From Microbacterium foliorum (GTDB lineage Bacteria > Actinomycetota > Actinomycetes > Actinomycetales > Microbacteriaceae), in contig NZ_CP041040.1 of the NCBI RefSeq assembly GCF_006385575.1, forward strand, positions 2,666,001-2,730,000: DNA of 64,000 nucleotides, read 5' to 3'. The position numbers and the translations under genes were made by a program. Below the pieces are notes generated by a model, which saw only the letters and a list, made by a program, of their open reading frames with translations, had not been told where the DNA came from and made no database searches. Within the stretch, counting starts at the first letter, position 1, and every line of letters begins with the position of its first letter. Positions 56,413 to 64,000 of the stretch are shown here, in pieces.

Positions 56413-57050
56413 GACCGGCACTCCCCAGGACGAGTCGCCCCACGATGCCGCACCGAGCTCAGCGCGGCACCGGTCGCGACCAGGGCGAGCGCCCCGCCGA
56501 TCGCCCAGGGCGCGAACGGTGCCCCGCCCGTCGTCGCGAGCCCTCCGTCTGGCCCGATCGTCGCCGACTCACCGGCGCCGCGCGCGTGCACCCGCACGTG
56601 CGTGCTGCCACCATCCTCGCCGTCGAGGGCGATGACGAGCCTGAGGTGCGCGACCTCTGTGTCCGCCATCTCGACGAGCGGCACTTCGACCCCGTCCAGC
56701 GATATCGACCAGCCGGATTCGAGCGTGGTGGCTCCCCCGGAGCAGCCGCCCTCGTGCCACTCCTGCGCACAGCGGAGCGCGTCGACCCTGAGCGCCGCGC
56801 CGCCGGTCGCGCTGATCCCCACCGCCACGGTCCCCGGGTCCGGCGCCTCGGCACTCACCGTCACGTCCCACTGCACGGGCTGCCCTGGCAGCAGGCTCGA
56901 CGCGGCGTCCCAGTCGGCGATCGAGACCAGCCGCAGGACCTCGCCCTGCACGACCTGCGTCGAGGGTGCCGCCGACGCGGGGCCCGCCACGACGAGCACT
57001 CCGGCGACGATCGCCGAGAGGGCCGTCGCGCATGCGGCCCTCCGCTTCAT
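56409..57050 (-). CDS. Secreted protein with C-terminal LATTG sorting-like end
   Basis: A 213-residue protein. An N-terminal Sec signal peptide (AIVAGVLVVAGPASA) precedes a beta-rich middle with two Cys in CAQEWHEGGC. The C-terminus is LATTGG, a hydrophobic helix and a basic SSVRHR tail, the layout of a sortase-type cell-wall anchor, although LATTG is atypical. It starts in the signal peptidase stop (4 bases) and overlaps the next gene, so it belongs to the SipW locus. Confidence 0.7.
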   Translation of the reverse strand: MKRRAACATALSAIVAGVLVVAGPASAAPSTQVVQGEVLRLVSIADWDAASSLLPGQPVQWDVTVSAEAPDPGTVAVGISATGGAALRVDALRCAQEWHEGGCSGGATTLESGWSISLDGVEVPLVEMADTEVAHLRLVIALDGEDGGSTHVRVHARGAGESATIGPDGGLATTGGAPFAPWAIGGALALVATGAALSSVRHRGATRPGECRS

Positions 57051-57682
57051 CGGTCGACTCCCGTCGGTTCGCGCCGCGCCCGAGGATCCTTCGTCGAGCG
57101 GGGCCAGAAAGCCCAGACGACCAGAGCCGTCGCGCCGATCGTGAGCCCGCCGAGCACATAGGGGTTGCCCATCGCGACGATCACGGTGGCGATCCCCGGA
57201 ACCGAGAACAGCACGACGCGCACCGTCTGCACGGTGTAGGGGTAAGGATCGTCGGCCGCGTTGGCGTCTCCTCTCATCGTGATCACCCGCTCGTCCTCGC
57301 TCGCGCCCGGCGCGATCGAGGTGATCCGGTGGGTGACCGGCAGGGCGCCCTCTCGATCGACGGTGACCACCTCACCGACCTGCACCTGTGAGGCCGCGAC
57401 GCTCTGCACGACCGCGACGGACCCGGCCGGAATGGTCGGGGCCATGGATCCGGTGCGGAACATGATGAGAGTGATGTTCGCCGTGAGTGCGACGATCACC
57501 AGCACCATGCAGGCGAGTCCGGCGATGGCCGCGAGCCAGAGCAGGGCGTCGGCGAGCATGCGCCCGAGACCTCGCCGAGTCGAACGGGGCGGGACGGATG
57601 CCGAAGCCGTGGGCGCAGACGGCGACTCGCCGATCGTGGCCGCCTGCTCGCGCAGGCTCCGCCTCGTCGGTGCGCTCATCAT
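57047..57682 (-). CDS. sipW: SipW-type signal peptidase I
   Basis: A 211-residue ER-type signal peptidase. The catalytic Ser is in FRTGSMAPTIPAG (about residue 77) and the His in LPVTHRITS, replacing the Lys of typical bacterial leader peptidases. GDANAADDPYPY is a conserved ER-type segment. Two membrane helices flank the catalytic domain. It should process the TasA-like precursors encoded around it, as known for SipW in Bacillus. Confidence 0.9.
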   Translation of the reverse strand: MMSAPTRRSLREQAATIGESPSAPTASASVPPRSTRRGLGRMLADALLWLAAIAGLACMVLVIVALTANITLIMFRTGSMAPTIPAGSVAVVQSVAASQVQVGEVVTVDREGALPVTHRITSIAPGASEDERVITMRGDANAADDPYPYTVQTVRVVLFSVPGIATVIVAMGNPYVLGGLTIGATALVVWAFWPRSTKDPRARREPTGVDR

Positions 57683-57718
57683 TGCTCCTCAGACGTCATC
57701 CGCAGCGCTGCGCGCGCA

Positions 57719-58336
57719 TCAGCTCGACACTCCGGCGACCTGCCATGTCTGGATCGCCGTCAGACCCTGGGCGGCGTTGTCGGTCGCCGCCGGCAGCGTC
57801 ACGGCGAAGCAGTAGTTCACGGTCGTTCCGCCGTTCGCCGCTGCAGCCTGGGTTCCGGTGCCCCCGACCGACATCAACGAGTTGTCGGGGACGACCGCAG
57901 TGCCGGCCGCATACGTGGTGCTGTTGCAGGACGTGCCTGCGATCGCCCGCACGCCGTATCACAGGTACGTTCCGAGTCCGGTTCCCGCCGTCGAGGTCAC
58001 GCTGAGCTGCAGAGTCCCCGCCACCGACGGATTCGCGGTGCGGACGCTGAACAGCGCATAGGTCGTGTTGCCGGGAGCCATCGCCGAGAACGGTGCGCTG
58101 AACGACAGTGCGGCCGGAGTGCCTACGGGATGGCTCGAGAACGTGGCGCCGTCGGTCGCACCCACGATGTCGAACCTCCCCGCGGTGAAGGTCGCATTCC
58201 CGTATTCGGAATCGTTCCAGGCGGCGAGGGTCATCGTCGCGCCGACGCCGAACACCAGTCCGCCCGCGAGCACGGCGCGTATCCGACGGGAGAGCAGTCG
58301 CTTCCCCTCCCGCATGCCTCTGCGGGTGTCGGCCAT
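57719..58336 (-). pseudogene. SipW-dependent-type secreted protein, broken by a TGA stop
   Basis: A homolog of the adjacent upstream protein: the leader ends LAAWNDSEYGNATFTAGRF, then a beta-rich domain. One in-frame TGA at 57959-57961 cuts it after residue 125 (TYL-stop-YGV), yet the frame continues for 79 more codons with a normal ending, AIQTWQVAGVSS. A single TGG to TGA change would explain this. It could be a sequencing error; otherwise the product is truncated. The start at 58336 is tentative. Confidence 0.75.
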
Positions 58337-58338
58337 GA

Positions 58339-58962
58339 TCAGTCCGCAGTCGAGGTGGCCGTGAACTCCCAGGTCGCGGTCGCGGTGGCGCCCTGAGTGA
58401 GACCGGCACCCGCGGTCACCGCGAAGCACAGCTGCAGCGGCACCCCCGCCGTTCCGGCCGGAGTGCCCTCGGCCAGCGGAAGCGACGTCGCTCCGGTCTG
58501 ATCGCTCAGGGTCGCGCCGGTCGCCACGACTGTTCCCGTCGCCGTCGCATCACAGGTGTCGGCGGCCTCGATCGCGGTCACGGTGTACGAGAGGTTGGCC
58601 TCGTTGCCCCCCGTTCCCGCGGTGATCCCGTACGGCAGCAGCGTGGCGCTGTTGGTGGTCGTGCTGTCGAGGCGCACCCAGAACGGCGCATAGACGACAT
58701 CGCCCGGTGACATCGACGACGCGACCGCGGGCAACTGGAAGACGAGCGACGCCGCGGTGTCACCCAGATCGACGTTGTGGTCGTCGTACCCGTCGTCGGC
58801 GCTGGTCGTCGAGCCTTCCAGGTTGAACGAGCCTGCGGTGAAGGTGCCGGTCGCGAACTCCGAGTCGTTCCAGGCTGCGAGCGTCACCCCGATCCCGACG
58901 CCGAGCACCAGCCCACCGGCCAGCACTGCCAGAACCTTGCGTTGCGTGTTCTTCTCAGCCAT
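58339..58962 (-). CDS. SipW-dependent-type secreted protein (TasA-like)
   Basis: A 207-residue protein. The signal peptide VLAGGLVLGVGIGVTLAAW is followed by NDSEFATGTFTAGSFNLEG, the SipW-substrate pattern of TasA/camelysin-like proteins that form surface fibres. The rest is Thr/Ala/Gly-rich with Cys at two positions (DTCD and LQLCF). It is the first gene of the minus-strand SipW locus. Fibre formation is inferred. Confidence 0.8.
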   Translation of the reverse strand: MAEKNTQRKVLAVLAGGLVLGVGIGVTLAAWNDSEFATGTFTAGSFNLEGSTTSADDGYDDHNVDLGDTAASLVFQLPAVASSMSPGDVVYAPFWVRLDSTTTNSATLLPYGITAGTGGNEANLSYTVTAIEAADTCDATATGTVVATGATLSDQTGATSLPLAEGTPAGTAGVPLQLCFAVTAGAGLTQGATATATWEFTATSTAD

Positions 58963-59040
58963 GACATTCCCCCTCCGGAATTCGCGAACCGCTGATGCCT
59001 GGGGATGGTCGCCCTACGACGGCCCGCATCCGAGTGTTCC

Positions 59041-59093
59041 TGTCATTGCCGACAGCTTTGTCCAAGAACTCCTCGATTACAAGGGCAATGACA
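59041..59093. repeat. 10-bp inverted repeat in the SipW-locus upstream region
   Basis: TGTCATTGCC (59041-59050) and GGCAATGACA (59084-59093) are perfect inverted repeats around a 33-base loop, 80-130 bases ahead of the TasA-like gene. They could form an RNA leader structure or flank an operator. Confidence 0.5.
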
Positions 59094-59109
59094 TCACGAA
59101 TGACCATCT

Positions 59110-59137
59110 CAGACGACTTCTGTCGACAGAACGTCTG
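59110..59137. repeat. TTCTGTCGACAGAA palindrome downstream of lysG
   Basis: A perfect 14-bp palindrome (59118-59131) extended by CAGACG/CGTCTG arms, with an AC bulge. It is in the 208-base gap between the lysG stop and the SipW locus, so it may terminate lysG or bind a regulator of the surface-protein genes. Confidence 0.5.
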
Positions 59138-59170
59138 ACGCTGTTCGCAACCGATCGGCTGGCTCGTTGC

Positions 59171-60046
59171 TCAGCGAGACAGCACTCGCCGCGCTTCGGA
59201 CGCGACTTCGGCGGCGATCGTGTCGAGCAGCCGCGACCGTAGATTCCACTGCTGCCAGTAGAGGCTGACGCGCAACGGCGGTCCGCCGAGCGGCACCAGC
59301 TCGTGATCGTTCTGCAGAAGCGGCATCATTCCCCACCCGAGCCCCAGTCGTACGGCAAGCGCGTAGTCATGCGACGCCGGCACGTAGTGCCTGGGGACCC
59401 CCTGCTGCGCGACGCCCATGGCACTCAGCCACTCATGCTGAAGAGTGTCGCGACGGTCGAAGTCCACGAACGGCGCGACGGCGAGACTCTCCGCCGTGAT
59501 GCCGTCGCCGAACCATCGCCGGGCGAACGTAGGCGCGGCCATCGCGTGGTACTCCAGCACGCCGAGCGGTGAGACGGAGCATCCGGCCACGGGCTCCGCC
59601 TCGCTGGTGACCGCAGCCATGACCGTGCCGGATTCGAGCAGACGGGCCGTGAAGTTCTGGTCGTCCCGATGCAGGTCGAAGTCGAGCTCGTGCGCTGCGG
59701 AGAGCCTCGCCAGCGGGCCGAGGAACCACGTCGCCATCGAGTCGGCGTTGACGGCGAGAGGGATGCGGGTGCGCGGCGCGTTCACGTCGTCGAGACCCAG
59801 CCCGACGAGAGCGTCGTGCTCGAGCAACGCGATCTGCCGCGCCAGTCGCACGACCGACTCACCGGCCTCCGTGAGGCGCGCAGGCTTGGTGCGCACCACG
59901 AGCACGCGTCCGAGCTGCTCCTCGAGGCTCTTCAATCGCTGGCTCACCGCAGAGGGCGTCACCCCCAGCACTCGGGATGCCGCGTCGAAGGTTCCTTCAT
60001 CAGCGACGGCGGCGAGTGTGGCGGCGAGTTCTGGATCGATCTTCAC
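59171..60046 (-). CDS. lysG: LysG/ArgP-type LysR regulator
   Basis: A 291-residue LysR regulator with helix-turn-helix TFDAASRVLGVTPSAVSQRL (residues about 18-37) and an effector domain of the LysG/ArgP class that senses Lys or Arg and activates lysE. The start is taken at GTG 60046, since the product then begins KIDPELAATLAAV as in relatives; a TTG 24 bases earlier is possible. A palindrome lies directly upstream. Divergent from lysE. Confidence 0.88.
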   Translation of the reverse strand: MKIDPELAATLAAVADEGTFDAASRVLGVTPSAVSQRLKSLEEQLGRVLVVRTKPARLTEAGESVVRLARQIALLEHDALVGLGLDDVNAPRTRIPLAVNADSMATWFLGPLARLSAAHELDFDLHRDDQNFTARLLESGTVMAAVTSEAEPVAGCSVSPLGVLEYHAMAAPTFARRWFGDGITAESLAVAPFVDFDRRDTLQHEWLSAMGVAQQGVPRHYVPASHDYALAVRLGLGWGMMPLLQNDHELVPLGGPPLRVSLYWQQWNLRSRLLDTIAAEVASEARRVLSR

Positions 60047-60061
60047 ATTAGTGATGCTAAT
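60047..60061. promoter_or_regulatory. LysG operator / overlapping promoter in lysG-lysE gap
   Basis: ATTAGTGATGCTAAT is a 5-bp inverted repeat around a 5-base spacer abutting the lysG GTG. TAGCAT within it could be the lysG -10 for a nearly leaderless mRNA. The T-N11-A LysR pattern is matched. Confidence 0.5.
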
Positions 60062-60116
60062 GGTCGGCAAGGAATCCGAACTGGTGTTGATGGGTGACTG
60101 ATCCTAGTTTGGGACC

Positions 60117-60773
60117 ATGCTCCCCGTGCTCTCCGGCCTCGGCCTCGGCCTCTCACTGATCGTCGCCATCGGCGCCCAGAACGTCTTCGTCCTTCGCCAG
60201 GGCATCCGCAGGGAACACGTGCTGCCCGTCGTCATCATCTGCGCCGTGTCCGACGCTCTGCTGATAGCTGCGGGCGTCGCCGGACTCGGATTCGTCATCT
60301 CGGCGGCTCCGTGGCTCGTCGTCGTGGCCCGCTGGGCTGGTGCGCTGTTCCTGCTGGCGTACGGGATCCTCGCGGCCCGCCGTGCGTGGCGGGGTGGTGA
60401 GCAGCTGCGGGTCGACCCGGCGGACGCCGAGAGCTCGAGTGCGCGATCGAACGGCGCAGGCCCTGCGACGGCGACTCGCACGGCGCTCGCCCCGGTGATC
60501 GCGACGGCGCTGGCGCTGACCTGGTTGAACCCCCATGTCTACCTCGACACCGTGCTGATGCTCGGGTCGATCGCGGCCACCCACGGTGACGAGCGCTGGC
60601 TGTTCGCGGCCGGCGCGATCACCGCCAGCATCCTGTGGTTCACCGCGCTGGGGTTCGGCGCCCGCTACCTCGGTCGCTGGCTGCGCACCGAACGCTCGTG
60701 GCGCATCCTCGACGCGCTCATCGCGGTCGTCATGATCACGCTGGCCGTCAGTCTGGTGCTGCCGGTGCTCTGA
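60117..60773 (+). CDS. lysE: LysE-type L-lysine/arginine exporter
   Basis: A 218-residue membrane protein with about six helices. GLSLIVAIGAQNVFVLRQG is the LysE hallmark, and TALALTWLNPHVYLDTVLM is the conserved Asn-Pro segment. It exports excess basic amino acids and is activated by the divergent LysG. The ATG at 60117 has no clear ribosome site, so a near-leaderless transcript is likely. Confidence 0.92.
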   Translation: MLPVLSGLGLGLSLIVAIGAQNVFVLRQGIRREHVLPVVIICAVSDALLIAAGVAGLGFVISAAPWLVVVARWAGALFLLAYGILAARRAWRGGEQLRVDPADAESSSARSNGAGPATATRTALAPVIATALALTWLNPHVYLDTVLMLGSIAATHGDERWLFAAGAITASILWFTALGFGARYLGRWLRTERSWRILDALIAVVMITLAVSLVLPVL

Positions 60774-60825
60774 GCCTGAGGCGGCTGGAAGGACTCCTCC
60801 CGACCTCGTCGAGATGCCCCGCCGG

Positions 60826-61647
60826 TCAGTCGCCGTCGAGAGGCCGCAGGATGCGGGTGAGGAACTTCTTCGTGCGCTCGTGCTGCGGAGCGCCGAAGAT
60901 GTCGGCGGGCGCCCCCTCTTCGACGACGACGCCGGCATCCATGAACAGCACGTGGTCGGCCGCCTCGCGCGCGAAGCTCAACTCGTGCGTCACGACCACC
61001 ATGCTCCACCCCTCATCGGCGAGCTCCTTGATGACCAGCAGCACCTCCCCCACGAGTTCGGGGTCGAGCGCGCTGGTCGGCTCGTCGAAGAGCAGGAGGT
61101 CGGGGCGCAGCGCGAGTGCGCGAACGATGCCCACCCGCTGCTGCTGACCGCCGGAGAGCTCGTGCGGACGAGCATTCTCCTTGTCGGCGAGCCCCACCCG
61201 GGCGAGCAGGACGCGCGCTTCGGCGATCACCTCGGCCTTCGGCCTGCCCTGCACCCGCCACGGACCCTCGATGACGTTCTCGAGCACCGAGAGATGCGGA
61301 AAGAGGTTGTGATGCTGGAACACCATCGCCGAGCGGTCGCGCAGCGCGAGTCGCTTCTGCGCGCGTGTGCGCTTCGGCACCGGCGCCTCGGGAGCGAAGT
61401 CGATGTCGGGCCCGCCCGCGACGACGATCGTGCCGGCATCCGGCGTCTCGAGGCCGTTGAGCGCCCGCAGGACGGTCGTCTTGCCCGACCCGCTCGGACC
61501 GATCAGCACGACGACCTCGCCGCGGTGCAGCGTGAGGTCGATGCCCCGGAGCACCTCGTTGTCGCCGAAGCGCTTGTGCAGGCCGCGTGCCGTGAGAAGA
61601 GCGTCTGCGGTGGACGTGTGCGCGTGCGCGGGGTCAGTGAGCGACAT
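60826..61647 (-). CDS. Polar amino-acid ABC transporter ATPase
   Basis: A 273-residue ATPase. [17 protein letters not shown] is Walker [18 protein letters not shown] is the signature and [13 protein letters not shown] is Walker B, the polar-amino-acid subfamily pattern. The start is the ATG at 61647 (MSLTDP), overlapping the permease stop by 14 bases. It powers uptake with the permease and binding protein upstream. Confidence 0.92.
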   Translation of the reverse strand: MSLTDPAHAHTSTADALLTARGLHKRFGDNEVLRGIDLTLHRGEVVVLIGPSGSGKTTVLRALNGLETPDAGTIVVAGGPDIDFAPEAPVPKRTRAQKRLALRDRSAMVFQHHNLFPHLSVLENVIEGPWRVQGRPKAEVIAEARVLLARVGLADKENARPHELSGGQQQRVGIVRALALRPDLLLFDEPTSALDPELVGEVLLVIKELADEGWSMVVVTHELSFAREAADHVLFMDAGVVVEEGAPADIFGAPQHERTKKFLTRILRPLDGD

Positions 61648-62299
61648 TGCGATCGAGCCTCCTCTCGAGTGCACTCTGGCCGAACGACAGCACGAGGCAC
61701 AGCACCCAGTAGACCAGGGCGGCCGCGAGATACAGCACCATGAACTCCAGAGTCGCCGATGCGATCTGCTGCGCGACCTTGAAGAGCTCGGTCACGAGGA
61801 TCAGAGAGGCGAGCGAGGTGTCCTTCACGAGCGAGATGAACGTGTTCGACAGGGGCGGCACCGAGACCCGGGCGGCCTGCGGGAGGATGACCCGGGTCAG
61901 TGTGCGCGTGCGGTTCATGCCTACCGTGTACGCCGCCTCCCACTGCCCCTTGGGTACCGACAGGATGGCGGCGCGCACGACCTCTGCCCCGTAGCCGCCG
62001 ACGTTGAGCGACAGCGCGATGATGGCACTGGGCCATGGGTCGATCTTGAGTCCGATCGACCCGAGGCCGTAGAAGATCACGAACAGCTGCACGATCATCG
62101 GCGTGCCTCGGATCACCGAGATGTAGAACCTGGCGATGCCCGACAGCAACGGATTGACCGAGATGCGCATCAGGGCGATCCCGATCGCGATCACGAGCCC
62201 CAGGGCGAACGACACCAGCGCGAGCGGCACCGTGACCGTCACTCCCGCGAGGGCGATGGGGCCGAGCGAATCGAGGAACAGCTGCCAGGGATTCTCCAT
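61634..62299 (-). CDS. Polar amino-acid ABC transporter permease
   Basis: A 221-residue permease with five helices and the HisM-type segment [20 protein letters not shown]. The EAA-like loop [20 protein letters not shown] contacts the ATPase. A single permease gene suggests a homodimer. Substrate class is shared with the neighbouring binding protein. Confidence 0.92.
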   Translation of the reverse strand: MENPWQLFLDSLGPIALAGVTVTVPLALVSFALGLVIAIGIALMRISVNPLLSGIARFYISVIRGTPMIVQLFVIFYGLGSIGLKIDPWPSAIIALSLNVGGYGAEVVRAAILSVPKGQWEAAYTVGMNRTRTLTRVILPQAARVSVPPLSNTFISLVKDTSLASLILVTELFKVAQQIASATLEFMVLYLAAALVYWVLCLVLSFGQSALERRLDRNVAH

Positions 62300-62302
62300 G
62301 GG

Positions 62303-63115
62303 CTACTGCGTCACGTCTTCGCCGAAGTACTTGTCGCTGATCTCGGCCAGGGTGCCGTCTGCGCGCAGCTCTTCCAGCGCGCCGTCGATCGCCTCGACGA
62401 GGTCGGTCTTGTCCTTGGTGAACACGAACGCCTGCTCGCCGGCCTCATCGGTCTCGGCGGCGATCTTCAGAGCGGACGGGCTGTTGGTGGTCTCGTAGTC
62501 GAGGAAGGTCAGCTTGTCATTGACGGTCGCGTCGACACGGCCCTGACGCAGCAGCTCGACGGCCTGCGCCCAGCCCTCGACGCCCTCGACCGTGGCGCCG
62601 GACTCGGTGGCCAGCTCGTACCAGTTGCTGGTGAGGGACTGCGCGGTGGTCTTGCCTTCGAGATCGTCGAACGACGAGATCGAGTCGTCGTCCTCGGCGA
62701 CGACGATGACGCCGGGCGAGACGGTGTACGGAGTGCTGAACAGGTATTTCTCCTGGCGCTCCTCGTTGATGCTGACCTGGTTCGCGATGAGATCGAAGCG
62801 TCCGGCGTCGAGACCCGCGAAGATCGCGTCCCACTGAGTCTCCTGGAACTCGATCTCGAGGTCGAGCTTGTCGGCGACAGCCTGGATGATCTCGACGTCG
62901 AAGCCGGTGAGGTCACCCGTTCCACCGTCGCCGTGGAAGCTGAACGGACGGTAGGTCCCTTCGGTGGCGACCGTCAGCACGCCGTCGTTGACGAGACCGA
63001 AGTCCGAGCCGCCCTCGCTCGAGCTGCTCTCAGCGGGGGTCGTGCTTCCGCTGCAGGCGGTGAGTGCTGCTGCGGCGACGACCAGTGCGGTGACGGCGAT
63101 GAGGCGACGGGACAT
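62303..63115 (-). CDS. Polar amino-acid (cystine-like) ABC binding lipoprotein
   Basis: A 270-residue family 3 solute-binding protein. The lipobox TACS is at about residue 21. VATEGTYRPFSFHGDGG and GFDVEIIQAVADKL are the ligand-site segments, and FDLIANQVSINEERQ is typical of cystine- or polar-amino-acid-binding relatives. Substrate identity is uncertain; cystine would fit the CBS genes elsewhere in the window. It is the first gene of the operon. Confidence 0.88.
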   Translation of the reverse strand: MSRRLIAVTALVVAAAALTACSGSTTPAESSSSEGGSDFGLVNDGVLTVATEGTYRPFSFHGDGGTGDLTGFDVEIIQAVADKLDLEIEFQETQWDAIFAGLDAGRFDLIANQVSINEERQEKYLFSTPYTVSPGVIVVAEDDDSISSFDDLEGKTTAQSLTSNWYELATESGATVEGVEGWAQAVELLRQGRVDATVNDKLTFLDYETTNSPSALKIAAETDEAGEQAFVFTKDKTDLVEAIDGALEELRADGTLAEISDKYFGEDVTQ

Positions 63116-63231
63116 GTGACCCTCCTGGGGTGCGGTGAGGCGCTATTGCTGTGGCGCGGAACTCATTCACAGTACGCGGCATCCGACCTGCATCCCAACA
63201 TCCGATGACGCCGGATGTCGCTCGGGATGCA

Positions 63232-63263
63232 GAAAGGCCCCCGCAGTTCTGCGGGGGCCTTTC
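63232..63263. terminator. Terminator after rplA
   Basis: AAAGGCCCCCGCAG and CTGCGGGGGCCTTT form a 14-bp perfect stem with a 2-base loop, followed on the minus strand by TCTGC only. It ends the rplK-rplA message. Confidence 0.75.
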
Positions 63264-63274
63264 CGGAATCACAC

Positions 63275-63964
63275 TCAGATGGAGTTGACGTCCAGCGGGA
63301 TGCCGGGGCCGAACGTGGTCGACACGGCGCCCTTCTGGATGTAACGGCCCTTCGAGCTCGACGGCTTGAGGCGGACGATCTCCTCGAGCGCTGCGCCGAT
63401 GTTGTCGTTGAGCTGGTCAGCCGAGAACGACGACTTGCCCACGACGAAGTGCACGTTGGCGTGCTTGTCGACGCGGAACTCGATCTTTCCGCCCTTGATC
63501 TCCTCGACGGCCTTGGCCGTGTTGGGGGTCACGGTGCCGGTCTTCGGGTTCGGCATGAGTCCACGCGGACCCAGGACCTTTCCGAGACGACCGACCTGGC
63601 CCATGAGCTCCGGGGTCGAGACGGCCGCGTCGAACGCGGTCCAGCCTGCGGCGACCTTCTCGATGAGCTCGGCGCCGCCGACCTCATCCGCACCTGCGGC
63701 GATCGCTGCCTCGGCCGCGGGGCCGGTGGCGAAGACGATGACGCGGGCGGTCTTACCGGTGCCGTGGGGCAGGATGACGGTGCCGCGCACCATCTGGTCT
63801 GCCTTGCGGGGGTCGACTGCGAGCTTCAGCGCGACCTCGACGGTCGAGTCGAACTTCGTCGAGCCGGTCTCCTTGGCGAGCGCGACTGCCTCGCTGGGAG
63901 TGTAGAAACGGTCTGCCTCGATCTTCTCGGCGGCAGCCTTGTAAGCCTTGGACTTGGTAGCCAT
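63275..63964 (-). CDS. rplA: 50S ribosomal protein L1
   Basis: A 229-residue rRNA-binding protein that forms the L1 stalk. [20 protein letters not shown] and [18 protein letters not shown] are family signatures. AGGAGAAT lies just before the ATG. It follows rplK by 11 bases. Confidence 0.97.
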   Translation of the reverse strand: MATKSKAYKAAAEKIEADRFYTPSEAVALAKETGSTKFDSTVEVALKLAVDPRKADQMVRGTVILPHGTGKTARVIVFATGPAAEAAIAAGADEVGGAELIEKVAAGWTAFDAAVSTPELMGQVGRLGKVLGPRGLMPNPKTGTVTPNTAKAVEEIKGGKIEFRVDKHANVHFVVGKSSFSADQLNDNIGAALEEIVRLKPSSSKGRYIQKGAVSTTFGPGIPLDVNSI

Positions 63965-63975
63965 GATTATTCTCC

Positions 63976-64000
63976 TCAGCCCTCGACCGTGATGCCCATG
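63976..64000 (-). CDS. rplK: 50S ribosomal protein L11, C-terminal end (partial)
   Basis: Only the last codons fall inside the window, reading MGITVEG then stop, which match the conserved L11 C-terminus. Upstream of rplA in the standard order. Confidence 0.8.

Overview
The window is 64 kb of high-GC actinobacterial chromosome, probably Microbacterium or a close Microbacteriaceae relative. The evidence is GC-rich codon use, GTG starts, densely overlapping operons, and family matches that I recognise from memory only. Almost every base lies in a gene. No phage, insertion sequence or CRISPR array was seen.

Layout: 1-2.6 kb holds a truncated DUF1295 protein and a 2-hydroxy-acid dehydrogenase with its FadR-type regulator and two palindromic operators. 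2.6-11.4 kb is housekeeping: tdk, mqo, asd-lysC, an EamA permease, recR, dnaX. 11.5-19.3 kb is carbon metabolism: a GH65 phosphorylase with beta-phosphoglucomutase, then ackA-pta. 19.4-20.8 kb has a lysozyme-like membrane protein, a rhomboid protease and the SRP RNA gene. 20.9-28.4 kb has an unusual SF2 helicase with membrane segments and a MoxR-DUF58-transglutaminase operon. TrhO follows at 28.4-29.3 kb.

The standout is 29.4-38.1 kb, a complete daptide-type RiPP cluster on the minus strand. It encodes, in order, a RiPP recognition protein, an aminotransferase, an iron-ADH-like dehydrogenase, three short precursor peptides, a SAM methyltransferase, a PqqD-like/M50 membrane protease and a three-gene ABC exporter. 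The precursors (44, 41 and 39 codons) share a leader motif F-x-E-L-E-x-[MI]-[DE]-A-P and each ends in threonine. Known daptide chemistry converts that threonine to a dimethylated diamine by oxidative decarboxylation, transamination and N-methylation. A terminator hairpin and a 14-bp C tract separate the precursors from the methyltransferase gene.

To the right are a kinase-like gene, tRNA-Ser with a tandemly repeated 3' end and terminator, and small metabolic genes. Next come a Bcr-type exporter, a CBS/CGS sulfur pair and a sugar ABC system with a LacI regulator and three palindromes. rplJ-rplL follow with an L10 leader, then a GH15 enzyme divergent from a glucose-6-phosphate dehydrogenase. 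At 55.9-59 kb is a SipW signal peptidase locus with three TasA-like substrates, one interrupted by a TGA stop. LysG/LysE, an amino-acid ABC transporter and rplA/rplK close the window.
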